Source: Metarhizium brunneum
Lineage: Eukaryota; Ascomycota; Sordariomycetes; Hypocreales; Clavicipitaceae
Assembly (NCBI RefSeq): GCF_013426205.1
Contig: NC_089423.1
Location: 7,006,001-7,070,000, forward strand
Reading direction: 5' to 3'
DNA: 64,000 nt
Below are positions 48,414 through 55,685 of the stretch, in pieces. The notes beneath the pieces are model-generated. The model made no database searches. It was given only the letters and a program-made list of their open reading frames with translations, and had not been told where the DNA came from. Numbering within the stretch: the first letter of the stretch is position 1; each line of letters starts with the position of its first letter. Both the position numbers and the translations under genes were made by a program.

Positions 48414-48530
48414 CAGGCTAGCAAAGCCAAGGCCAAAAAGGCCAAAAAAGCCAAAAAGGCCTACAAGGCTAAAGCTGCCAAATAAATTTGTATTAGCGGT
48501 TTTACCTTTTCCGGAGAGGTAAAACTAATA
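48414..48530 (+). pseudogene. Tandem relic ORF, copy 2, right part
   Basis: Continues the frame broken at 17,159: a Lys/Ala tail (KAKAKKAKKAKKAYKAKAAK) ending at stop 48,483-48,485. Then an inverted repeat GTTTTACC...GGTAAAAC at about 48,500-48,530. GC content is much higher than in the neighbouring element. Confidence 0.6.
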
Positions 48531-48590
48531 TATAATTATATTTATATAATTAATATTTAAATATTTTATTTTTTTATTTTTATATATATA

Positions 48591-49110
48591 TTAAAAGTAT
48601 AAATTTAAATTATAGTATAATTAAGTAAAGTAAAGTAATAATTATAATTTCATAGTATATATTACGTAATATATAATATATAAATATAAAAACACTACTT
48701 TTTTATTTAAGTTCTATTATAATATTACCTAGTTATATTTTTTTACTAGATATTAAAAGTATAAATTTAAATTATAATATAATTAAGTAAAGTAAAGTTT
48801 TACTTATAATTTTATAGTATATAATATATAAAATATAATATATTAAAGCAGGAATATTACTTTTATATTTAAGTTTTATTATAATATTACCTAGTAATAT
48901 TTTTTTACTAGATATTAAAAGTATAAATTTAAATTATAATATAATTAAGTTAAGTAAAGTTTTAATTATAATTTTATAGTATATAATATATAATATATAA
49001 TATATAAAAGCAAGAAAACCGCTTTTTTATATAAGTTTTATTATAATATAAACTAATTATTTTTTTACTAGCTATTAAAAGTATAAATTTATATAATACA
49101 TTTATTTAAG
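48591..49110 (+). repeat. AT-rich satellite array 4 (~162-bp units)
   Basis: TTAAAAGTATAAATTTA recurs at 48,591, 48,753, 48,915 and 49,075 (spacing 162, 162, 160). Each is preceded by TTTTTTACTAG(A/C). Same family and orientation as array 3 on the other side of the retroelement stack. The rest of 49,111-49,211 is AT-rich without a gene. Confidence 0.8.
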
Positions 49111-49211
49111 TATATATTAAGTATTATATAATCTAAGTAAGTAGAAAAGGCTATTAAATTTACTATTATATCATAAAAATAAATTAATATAATAATACTT
49201 AATTTATATTT

Positions 49212-49885
49212 TCAGCTCGAAATCCAGGTCTAAACCCAGCTCCGACTGCACCTCCAACTTTACTCTTATCCGCCAAAGTTCAAAGTCGTCGAGACATGAC
49301 CGCAAAAGAATTATATGTGAACTGCTGTAAGCCTGGTCACAAGGTTGCAGACTGTTTGTATCCTTTCCGCGATGGCTTCGTTTATAGCTGTCCAATTTGC
49401 AATATATCTGACCACGAGTCAGGTAATTGTAACAACAAGTAACCTAAAAGCCTGCAGCGAAAGTTCTACTAGGTAATTGAACCTCGTGCGCATCGCCTAC
49501 CTTTGGCTACATACCGGCACGAGTTGTTTCTGGAAGTATCCTTTCAAGTGTCTTGCCTTGGACGGTGGCATTTACTATACGCCTGATGTCGGGCGACACA
49601 CCTCCTTGGCTGACCTTTGACTACGCCACCAACAACTGGCAGATGCTGCCCACTAACTGTTTGACACAACAACGCAAACATCCCGAGCTCTGCTAGAGAT
49701 GCACTGTATGCTCCGACTCAGCAGTCTGTATATGTCGAAGACGTTGGAATGTCCGGGGTCAACGCTGCCACTCAAAGCTCTGCTCTCCAAGACGACCAAG
49801 TCGATTACCACGGGGTGCTCCAAGGGTAGTTGGAAGATGAAGCCTCATGGTCTCCATGGTCATGGGTTGTCTTTTTTTACATGTG
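49212..49885 (+). pseudogene. Decayed zinc-knuckle paralogue of gene A
   Basis: The plus strand reads a Pro-rich N-terminal piece (NPGLNPAPTAPPT), then VNCCKPGHKVADC and CPICNISDHESGNC. These match both zinc knuckles of gene A, with the first Cys changed to Tyr. A stop follows at about 49,439. Beyond it, in other frames, come counterparts of A's tail (PPWLTFDYATNN for HPWSNFDYVANN) and a further coding-like stretch to about 49,885. Several stops and frameshifts; clearly a pseudogene. It begins at the edge of AT-rich DNA, so RIP leakage from the repeats may have helped destroy it. Confidence 0.8.
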
Positions 49886-50535
49886 CTGCGCTCCTAGTTG
49901 TTCCGCAGAGACGGCATTTCGCTTTACTACTATTTCCTTTTTCATTTTGGTGCTGTCTTTAGGGTCTCGGTTTTGGGGTACTATAGGGATCAAGTGAATA
50001 CACTTGTTGCTCGCATCAACATCTTTATTTCCCGTTTGTGTCTTGACGCCGTTGCCGTGTGTTGTATTGCTTTACATGGTCCGTAGAAACACTTTCGCTG
50101 CAGCGCCTCTGTTGTCTAATGCCTCTGTCCAGGTGTTGGCCGTGCGATAATCATCAATTTGTGCCCACCGCCGAGGATTTGCCAGTGATCTACAAAAGTT
50201 CTTGGCCGGTCATGTCGACAACGGCTTTGGCTCTCGGGTTTATTGGAATGTCGAGAGAGGGAGTACAGAAGAATAATGGCGACAAACACTGCAACATGGA
50301 CAATGGGTTGATGGTAAACACGGTATGAACAAGTCTCTCTGTATCAAGCCAATTCTTTCGCTACCGAAGGCGCTTGCACAATACTTTTGTCATGCTTGTA
50401 TCATTATTTTGTGACAAGGGCACGATTATAGACTTGGAATGGGGGTGTCAAAGGTCCTTGGTTTTCCAGGAAGAGAGGGACGAGTTACCACTACATATAC
50501 ATGAAGGAACTCTGGTCATAAAAGGTTAGACTTTG
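49886..50535. other. Eroded DNA, no gene recognised
   Basis: The first 90 bases are T-rich like a 3' UTR following the zinc-knuckle relic. The rest has normal composition and only short open frames (for example 50,059-50,328) without recognisable product. Probably further relic sequence. Confidence 0.4.
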
Positions 50536-50750
50536 ACCATGCGAGAGTAGACAAACAGGGCCCAAAAAAGGTTGTCCCTATTCTCCAAGTCTGCCATCTT
50601 TCAGCTAGGTGCCGCGTACTCGCGCATCTTTTTTTGGGAATGTTCATGTTGCCCAACTCATTGTAAACCCGAATCAAGCCACTTCTATCCGCAGTATCCC
50701 TATACTTGTACCATGCTGAATCCCCCGAGTACCCCTGTGATGTCCCTCCT
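50536..50750 (-). pseudogene. Fragment of a gene H paralogue
   Basis: About 200 bases align with 58,645-58,830, the C-terminal part of gene H, in the same orientation. Shared runs include GAGTAGACAAAC-like, AACCCGAATCAAG and GT(A/G)TCCCTATACTTG. Small indels break the frame. Confidence 0.75.
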
Positions 50751-50769
50751 CATAGCCCCAACTCGAAAA

Positions 50770-51260
50770 CTCTAGAAAAAGCAAGTATCATGACCCTCGG
50801 ACCTCTCGGACTTCTGGAACCTTAAATCATCTGATTCTTCAAAGGCAGACAGTGTCAAGACACGAAGACGGGCATTAGATGTCGGGTTTGCTGCCCACTT
50901 GACCAACTCGAGAATGCTCAAGGCGAATAATACGGAGTAATATTGGTCGATTTGCGCCACTATGGTAATGCTAGCTTGCTCCCACGACTTATAGCTTCGC
51001 GAGTTTCGTAGCTGTTGCAAAAGGGAAGCGTAGTTGCAAATATTGGGCATGATGGCTTTGGGGGCGATGGCCGGGCCATGGTTTGTCGGATTTCAGTGGC
51101 CAAGCCGTCTGGGGACGTCGTTGCCTGCCAGTTTGCCAGCGCGTTGACTCTGTTTGAGAGAGTTGCAAAGAGGCGCGATACAACTGTCACACGGTTACAT
51201 AAGGGCTACGGTCACGGGATTAGGGCAGAAGGCTCTCACCGACTTCTTGTATAAATAGAC
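50770..51260 (-). pseudogene. Fragment of a gene J (DEAH-like helicase) paralogue
   Basis: The minus strand reads, with one frameshift near 51,045, a segment with VTVVSRLFATLSNRVNAL, EIRQTM, NICNYASLLQQLR, SITIVAQIDQYYS and LELVKWAANPTS. These correspond to J's N-terminal part (ICDYALLLQQLR, VTIVAQIDQYC, LELVKWAANPTS). The order and spacing follow motif Ia, Ib, II and III of DEAH helicases; the Ia region (SNRV) looks closer to the canonical form than J's. Upstream and downstream parts are missing. Confidence 0.75.
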
Positions 51261-51346
51261 GGCTTCGGTCCCTCAAGGCCTTAAGGGAAACCAAGGACCT
51301 TTGATACCAAAGACTGTTATTAGATGAATTGAGTAATTGCTCCAAG

Positions 51347-51586
51347 CTAGGCCCTTGTCACAACAACAGAGTCAATGTCGTCCTTTGAGCGAAAGTCTCG
51401 CAGGGCCGCCCGTTGCTCTTTGAAATCTTCTCGCAGTTTCCGAATAATATTGAGATCTGCCAGCTCGGCTTGTATTCTCGATGGGCTCCTAAGAGCGAGG
51501 CTTCTGCTGAGTGTGGTTCGAGCGTTCTGGGTTCCGCTTCGGCAGCGTTCAAGCTCAGTATTATTTCTGTGCTTTACGAGGGCCAT
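51347..51586 (-). pseudogene. Mid-protein fragment of a gene C paralogue
   Basis: EQRAALRDFRSKDDIDSV matches EQRAALGGLPSRSDVESAV in C (about 9,045-9,130). Heptad-like composition elsewhere. It lacks a start and the remainder of the gene. It lies on the wrong side of the C-terminal fragment at 51,890 for a collinear gene, so it comes from a different copy or a rearrangement. Confidence 0.6.
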
Positions 51587-51714
51587 GAGCGGCCCAAAAG
51601 CATTTGTTTGCAGTCGTCGTTGTTCAATAAATGAGTGACGGCATTGTATGTTTCTGAGTTGCTATATTCCTGCTCCGTCGTTTGTTACGTCTTGTGTGTT
51701 GTTATGATTGCGTT

Positions 51715-51873
51715 CCCCGGGACAAATAGCAAAGTCAACCCACCGTCGCCATCCATATCAGTCGTATGTAGGCTCAAGCTCTTGGTTCGGGAATCTAGGC
51801 CCATGACGCTTTTCTGAGCCATCTCTATTGGGGTTTCTGGCTCGGGCGCGGCTGGAGCCTTGCCGTCATTCAA
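51715..51873 (-). pseudogene. Possible fragment of a gene I paralogue
   Basis: The minus strand reads PEPETPIEMAQKSVMG, comparable with DPSEEALRSAWKSIMG of gene I, and the DNA shares GCCCATGA(C/T)GCTTTTC. Short and weak; other origins are possible. Confidence 0.35.
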
Positions 51874-51889
51874 GATGCCATGGTACGGT

Positions 51890-52125
51890 TATGGCGTCGA
51901 GGTTGTCGGGTTGCAGAGTATTGGCGCACTTCTTCTGGCTCCATGTTTTCGGCCCCAACCACGTTGAGAATGGCTAGATCAGATATGACCCGATCAATTG
52001 TACTGTCCCAGAATTGCAGTCTGGTACTTGTACAGCCATTGTGGTTTGCCTGTCTCCGTAAACACAGTATCGGCCTGTCCAGTCGTCATGGCAGGGCAGT
52101 GTTCCTCGCTGGTGCTCTGTGTGGT
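51890..52125 (-). pseudogene. C-terminal fragment of a gene C paralogue
   Basis: Over about 160 bases the DNA matches 7,443-7,615 of gene C, with runs such as GGTTGTCGGGTTGCAGAGTA, CCAACCACGTTGAGAATGGC and CAATTGTACTGTCCCAGAAT. Deletions of several bases break the frame. Confidence 0.8.
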
Positions 52126-52316
52126 GGAGCTGGAATATTCGTTCGGTTGTCTGGCCGTAGTTGAGAATCGCAGGCTTCATCGCTCGTGGGTAGGAAAGGA
52201 AAAGCTTGCCAACACGGCGGACAGTGTGTATCTCGAATGGGAGTTGTAATGTAATGTATTTTCGGTTCGGCGTTCGATTTCATCGAAAATAACGTAGGTA
52301 TTCGTGGTGGTGGGCT

Positions 52317-52415
52317 CGATCGTATGGTGTCAGCTTGCTCGTCGGTAATGGTAAGCTACATGGCATGTCAGTTTGTCTGGATATCCAAATGACAACATTA
52401 CAACAGTACCCTGGG
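52317..52415 (+). repeat. Direct repeat, copy 1 of ~100 bp
   Basis: Matches 52,650-52,748 (shared GAGCTACATGGCATGTCAG-like, GAATGACAA-like and TGGGC). The pair is 333 bases apart and encloses the gene G fragment. Confidence 0.65.
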
Positions 52416-52439
52416 CGTATAGTTTGTGTTCTCGTACAC

Positions 52440-52530
52440 AAAGTCGGCTTTGGCCTTGGGCCTCATTTCCTCAACGATGGTCAGCTTGTGATACTCGTGA
52501 AGCTGTGCCATGTTTGCGCTCTCGTGGCTC
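52440..52530 (-). pseudogene. Fragment of a gene G paralogue
   Basis: About 75 bases match 56,340-56,420 of gene G (GGCTTTGGCCTTG, GCCTCATTTCCTCAA, CAGCTTGTG(A/G)TACTCGTGAA). No usable frame. Confidence 0.7.
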
Positions 52531-52649
52531 AGATGGCAGCCACGAGGATGACGACGTCAACAGTCCTGTTCCCATCTTGCGGCTGCTGCTCATTTGGTTG
52601 GGACATGGCGGCGGCGGCGGCGGCGGTGGTGGTGCTGATGCTGGACCTG

Positions 52650-52748
52650 ATCGTATGGCGTCAGGTTAGTCGGCCGAGGGCGAGCTACATGGCATGTCAG
52701 TTGTCTGTGTAGATCCGAATGACAATGTTGCAACACTACCTTGGGCAT
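52650..52748 (+). repeat. Direct repeat, copy 2 of ~100 bp
   Basis: See copy 1. Preceded by a GGC trinucleotide run at about 52,608-52,630. The sequence 52,749-53,039 between this and the next relic shows nothing recognisable except a doubled GGGCTCGTGTCT at about 52,800. Confidence 0.65.
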
Positions 52749-53039
52749 TTCATCCATCCTGGCTATTTCCAGTGATGTTTTCGAAGAGATGGAATGTTGT
52801 TGGGCTCGTGTCTGGGCTCGTGTCTTGGAACGTATCTGGGAATTGTTGAGGCGCTTTATACTTGCGGTTTGTTCAGTACCGGCTGCTCATTCGCTTCCAG
52901 ATCTCTTGCCGGTTGCCCAACATTATTTGGTTATTGCCGTTCAAGCCGTTTACCTAGTACCTGTTCTCACTGCCGTTTTCTTGTTGTTTGCCCTACTAGT
53001 GACTAATGCTGGCTGCCCGTTGCCGTTTACTTGTTGCCA

Positions 53040-53350
53040 GTAACTGTCGCGGCTCTCGTGAGATGTCGGCAATGAACCGTTTTCGGCCCCTGGCTCTGCT
53101 TGGGCCGGATGCTCCTGTGCAAACTTTTCCCTTTCTGCAAGGAATAGCTCGCGGGCCTTGCGGCTTGATGATTGCTCTAGGCGTTCAACTGCCTTTGGAG
53201 ATCCTTCCCGTGCTGCTTATGCGCTTCTAGAGCCCCTTTCCACGCAGTCACCTGCTCATCCTGATGACCCTCTTTGATGCCTTGCAACCAGGACTCTGCT
53301 TTGCTCGAGGGATCTTCTGCCCATTGGACAGCGAGTTTGGATAGACCTAG
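53040..53350 (-). pseudogene. Coiled-coil relic sharing a segment with gene F
   Basis: The minus strand is coding-like over about 100 codons with one frameshift: LSKLAVQWAEDPSSKAESW, then after the shift KARELFLAEREKFAQEHPAQ. The last phrase matches gene F (AYKQEHPAQEGG), with a DNA run AGGAGCATCCGGCCCAAG against AGAGCATCCGGCCCAAG. It suggests F derives from, or shares a domain with, a larger coiled-coil gene. Confidence 0.55.
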
Positions 53351-53369
53351 TGACTAATGCTTGTGATTT

Positions 53370-53700
53370 GCTGCTAGTTACTTGTCGCTGTTCGCCTGTT
53401 GCTGTTTGCTTGTTGCCGTTCGCCTGTTGCCGTTTGATTGTTGCTAGTCACTGATGCTGGTGAATGATGTGATTGATTCTGGTGACTGATACTGGTGATT
53501 CACTGCCAGTGCTGGTGAATGATGTGACTAATGCTGGTGATTCACGGCCAGCTACTTGTTGCTATTCGCCTATTGCCGTTTGCTTGTTGCCAGTGACCAA
53601 TGCCGGTGATGCCGGTGACTGATGCTCGTGACGAATTTTTCCGTTTTTCACCGCGGTAATTACCCGTTGTTTGCTTGTTGCCGTTTGCTCGCTTCCTTGC
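53370..53700 (+). repeat. Degenerate minisatellite (GTTGCCGTTTGCTT / CTGGTGA types)
   Basis: Two interleaved short motifs recur many times: TTGCCGTT(T/C)GC(T/C)TG and ACTGATGCTGGTGA. Scattered copies also occur at 52,965-53,045 and 54,640-54,670. Unit length varies, so it is old or constantly reshuffled. Confidence 0.6.
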
Positions 53701-53873
53701 CCGACAGCTGGCAGACTTGGTGGTTATCTAATGGCTCTGTCCCGTGACCTGTATTTGATCAAGTATATAACCTGGCCCCTGGGGAGAAAAAAAGGACAAT
53801 TTTTTTTCGACACAGCACACCACTGCCATCACCAACACCAACACCCAACACAATCAATATCACCACAATCAAT

Positions 53874-54152
53874 ATGTCCCAGGCCACTCATCAGCAGCCT
53901 CAAAATGGCCTCGACTTGGTGCAGATCGGCATACAAGTTTCCTTCGACTCCCAGGGGAAGTCGGTTGTGCATTTTGACGAATCCAACCCACATGACGTTG
54001 CGGTGAGAGAGGCATTCGAAGCGTATAAACAAGAGCATCCGGCCCAAGAAGGGGGTGAACTGGGTCAATTTTTTCGCTTTTTGCAAACCCAAGCGGATCC
54101 GACTGACGAATGGACTATTTGTTATTCTCGAATGTCGCCTGGTGGGCAGTGA
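53874..54152 (+). CDS. Gene F: small soluble protein, 92 aa
   Basis: Function not recognised. ATG at 53,874 is preceded by a CA-rich leader (CAACACCAACACCCAACACA) and, about 110 bases further up, GTATATAACC, a plausible TATA box. This is the best promoter in the window. The protein is acidic and Gln-rich, with no signal peptide or membrane segment; central part AVREAFEAYKQEHPAQ, end FFRFLQTQADPTDEWTICYSRM. Downstream of the stop, GGTAAGCG at 54,177 with TTAACTGAC and CAG or TAG near 54,223-54,231 looks like an intron in the 3' UTR, or one joining to a further exon I cannot define. Shares a segment with the relic at 53,040-53,350. Confidence 0.6.
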   Translation: MSQATHQQPQNGLDLVQIGIQVSFDSQGKSVVHFDESNPHDVAVREAFEAYKQEHPAQEGGELGQFFRFLQTQADPTDEWTICYSRMSPGGQ

Positions 54153-54231
54153 CAAGCTGTGTAAAGACTTGTCCAAGGTAAGCGCAACAGCTTCCAAGTT
54201 CCGCTCGGTTAACTGACTGACAGTGAATTAG

Positions 54232-54400
54232 GTCAATACAGTTTGGCAATTCGTCTTGGAAGTGGGAGAGGGCCTTTTTGTTGTTCTTTTGAGGATTGGA
54301 ATTTCGAGAAGGGGGGGATTTGGGGGACTTGGATGGCTTCTAAGCCCGGCTTTGGCAGATGATGGGATGATAGAGGCTGGCAACATATTCCAGGTAGTGG
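54232..54400 (+). repeat. Dispersed direct repeat, copy 1 (~150 bp)
   Basis: Starts AGGTCAATACA and contains TTGGCAATTC, TTGGAAGTGGGA, a G7 run and ATAGAGGCTGGCAA. Copies 2 and 3 lie at 55,211 and 55,347. It follows gene F directly. Possibly 3' UTR sequence or a relic exon. Confidence 0.65.
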
Positions 54401-54482
54401 CAGATGGAATACTTGAAAACCCTTTCATCTAAAGTTTCCATGCAATTTTGAATGCCCTCGGGACCCTTCATACAGGTGTAAA

Positions 54483-55000
54483 TTGGGGTGCTGCGCCTGT
54501 ATTGTTCAAGTGCGAAAACACAGCACAAGATTCCAAAAGTCGGGCTTACTGGCCGCCAACGCGAAAGTGAAGCTCGCCGCTTCGACAAGTCGGTTCAAGG
54601 AGCAAAAACGGATTGTTTGGGTGCCCTTTATTTTCCCGTTTGCTCGTTGCCGTTTGCCCGTTGCTGTTATTCACTTTCTGGACTTGACCGCCAGCAGCCT
54701 GCTCGCTAAAAAAAAGTACCTACAGTGGGTCGTATGTAGGTATGTATTTCTTTTCTTTTCTTTTCTTTTCTTTTTTTTTCTTTTTTTTTCTTTTTTTTTC
54801 TTTTTTTTTTGATTGTCAAAACGCAAGGCCGCCGAGATATTCCTTGCAGAGAAGCCAGCTCGAGGTCTCACTGCTGCTTTGTATTTCGCGGTGGATATTG
54901 TGCACACGAGGGGAAATGCGGAGGACTCATTTGGTCGGGGTTTGCTTTTACATCTTTTCGTTTAATTGACCGAGTTTCGCCCTGCAATCGTTCCGATTCC
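54483..55000 (+). repeat. Left arm of an inverted repeat around gene G
   Basis: 54,483-54,600 and 54,870-55,000 match the reverse complement of 58,090-58,330 (shared GTATTTCGCGGTGGATATTG-like, GGTTTGCTTTTACATCTT-like and TTTCGCCCTGC runs). The middle 270 bases here are an insertion absent from the other arm. The arms read a similar peptide start (CCA(C/R)IV(Q/K)VRKH). Confidence 0.65.
54741..54811 (+). repeat. Polypyrimidine tract (T4-10 C)n
   Basis: A strict run of TTTTC units turning into T9-C units, then T10. It lies within the segment inserted into the left inverted-repeat arm. Confidence 0.9.
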
Positions 55001-55049
55001 ATTGTCCCAGATGTCTGCGTATTCCAGAGGCGCCGACGCGAACAAGGGA

Positions 55050-55220
55050 AGACGTGATGTGCCAACGAAAACGGAAGGAGCTCCCGCTCGCTCCTTCCCA
55101 GAGTCCAACAACCACGAAGAAACCCCCAGAAATTCGTCCGAGTTGTAAAAGTTTTTCCCCACAAGATACATACCACAAGCAAATTCACCGTCTCGTTGTT
55201 TTTTTTTTTTAAAAAAGCGT
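55050..55220 (+). promoter_or_regulatory. Copy of the gene C promoter, inverted, without its gene
   Basis: The reverse complement matches 9,840-10,010: poly-T/A tract, GTATGT(A/T)(T/C)TTGTGG, TTTCT(T)GGGGG, TGGACTCTGGGAAGGAGCG and the GGAAGGAG/CTCCTTCC hairpin. It would drive a plus-strand gene starting at ATG 55,221, but the sequence there (MKSGNSSWKW...) is repeat copy 2 and not gene C. So a C-type promoter survives with its coding region replaced. Confidence 0.65.
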
Positions 55221-55300
55221 CAATGAAATCTGGCAATTCTTCTTGGAAGTGGCGAGGGGCTTGTTTGTTATTCTTTTTTTCGAGGATTGGGATTGAGAGT
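55211..55300 (+). repeat. Dispersed direct repeat, copy 2
   Basis: GGCAATTCTTCTTGGAAGTG followed by GAGGGGCTTG and GAGGATTGGGATTGAGAG; matches copies 1 and 3 for about 85 bases. Confidence 0.6.
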
Positions 55301-55346
55301 GTGTCACACGTTGCCATGAGTGCCAGGGCCACACACAGTTATGTGC

Positions 55347-55500
55347 AAGGTCAATACAACTTGGCAGTTCTTTTTGGAAGTGGGAAGGGGCTTTTTTATG
55401 CTTGTTTTTGAGATTAGGATTGAGAGGAAAGGGGGGGCTTGGCTATCTTCCAAGTCTGGTCTTGACAGATGGTGGAATCATAGAGGTTGGCAAATTTATC
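55347..55500 (+). repeat. Dispersed direct repeat, copy 3
   Basis: AGGTCAATACAACTTGGCAG, TTGGAAGTGGGAAGGGGCTT, the G7 run and TCATAGAGGTTGGCAAA match copy 1 along its length. 55,501-55,685 holds nothing I recognise apart from a possible plus-strand first exon at 55,671-55,750 (see rejected items). Confidence 0.65.
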
Positions 55501-55685
55501 AAGGCGAATGGAACTCTGATCCGACTGTGTTCATCTTCTGTGTCATCTGGCTATTGTACATCAATCAAATGGTCCCTCCGCCTCTGATTTTTTCCCTTTT
55601 TTTCCGGTGTTGGCAGAAGCCGCAACACATTAGCTCCCGTCCACGTCTCCAAATTCAGCGCCAAAGCAGCATGTCTGCTGACGAC

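Noticed and set aside
52608..52632. GGC repeat as a functional element
   Set aside because: Ordinary trinucleotide microsatellite in a decaying region.
54868..55332. 154-codon minus-strand open frame
   Set aside because: It spans repeat copy 2, the displaced gene C promoter and the inverted-repeat arm, so it is a patchwork of non-coding repeats rather than a gene.
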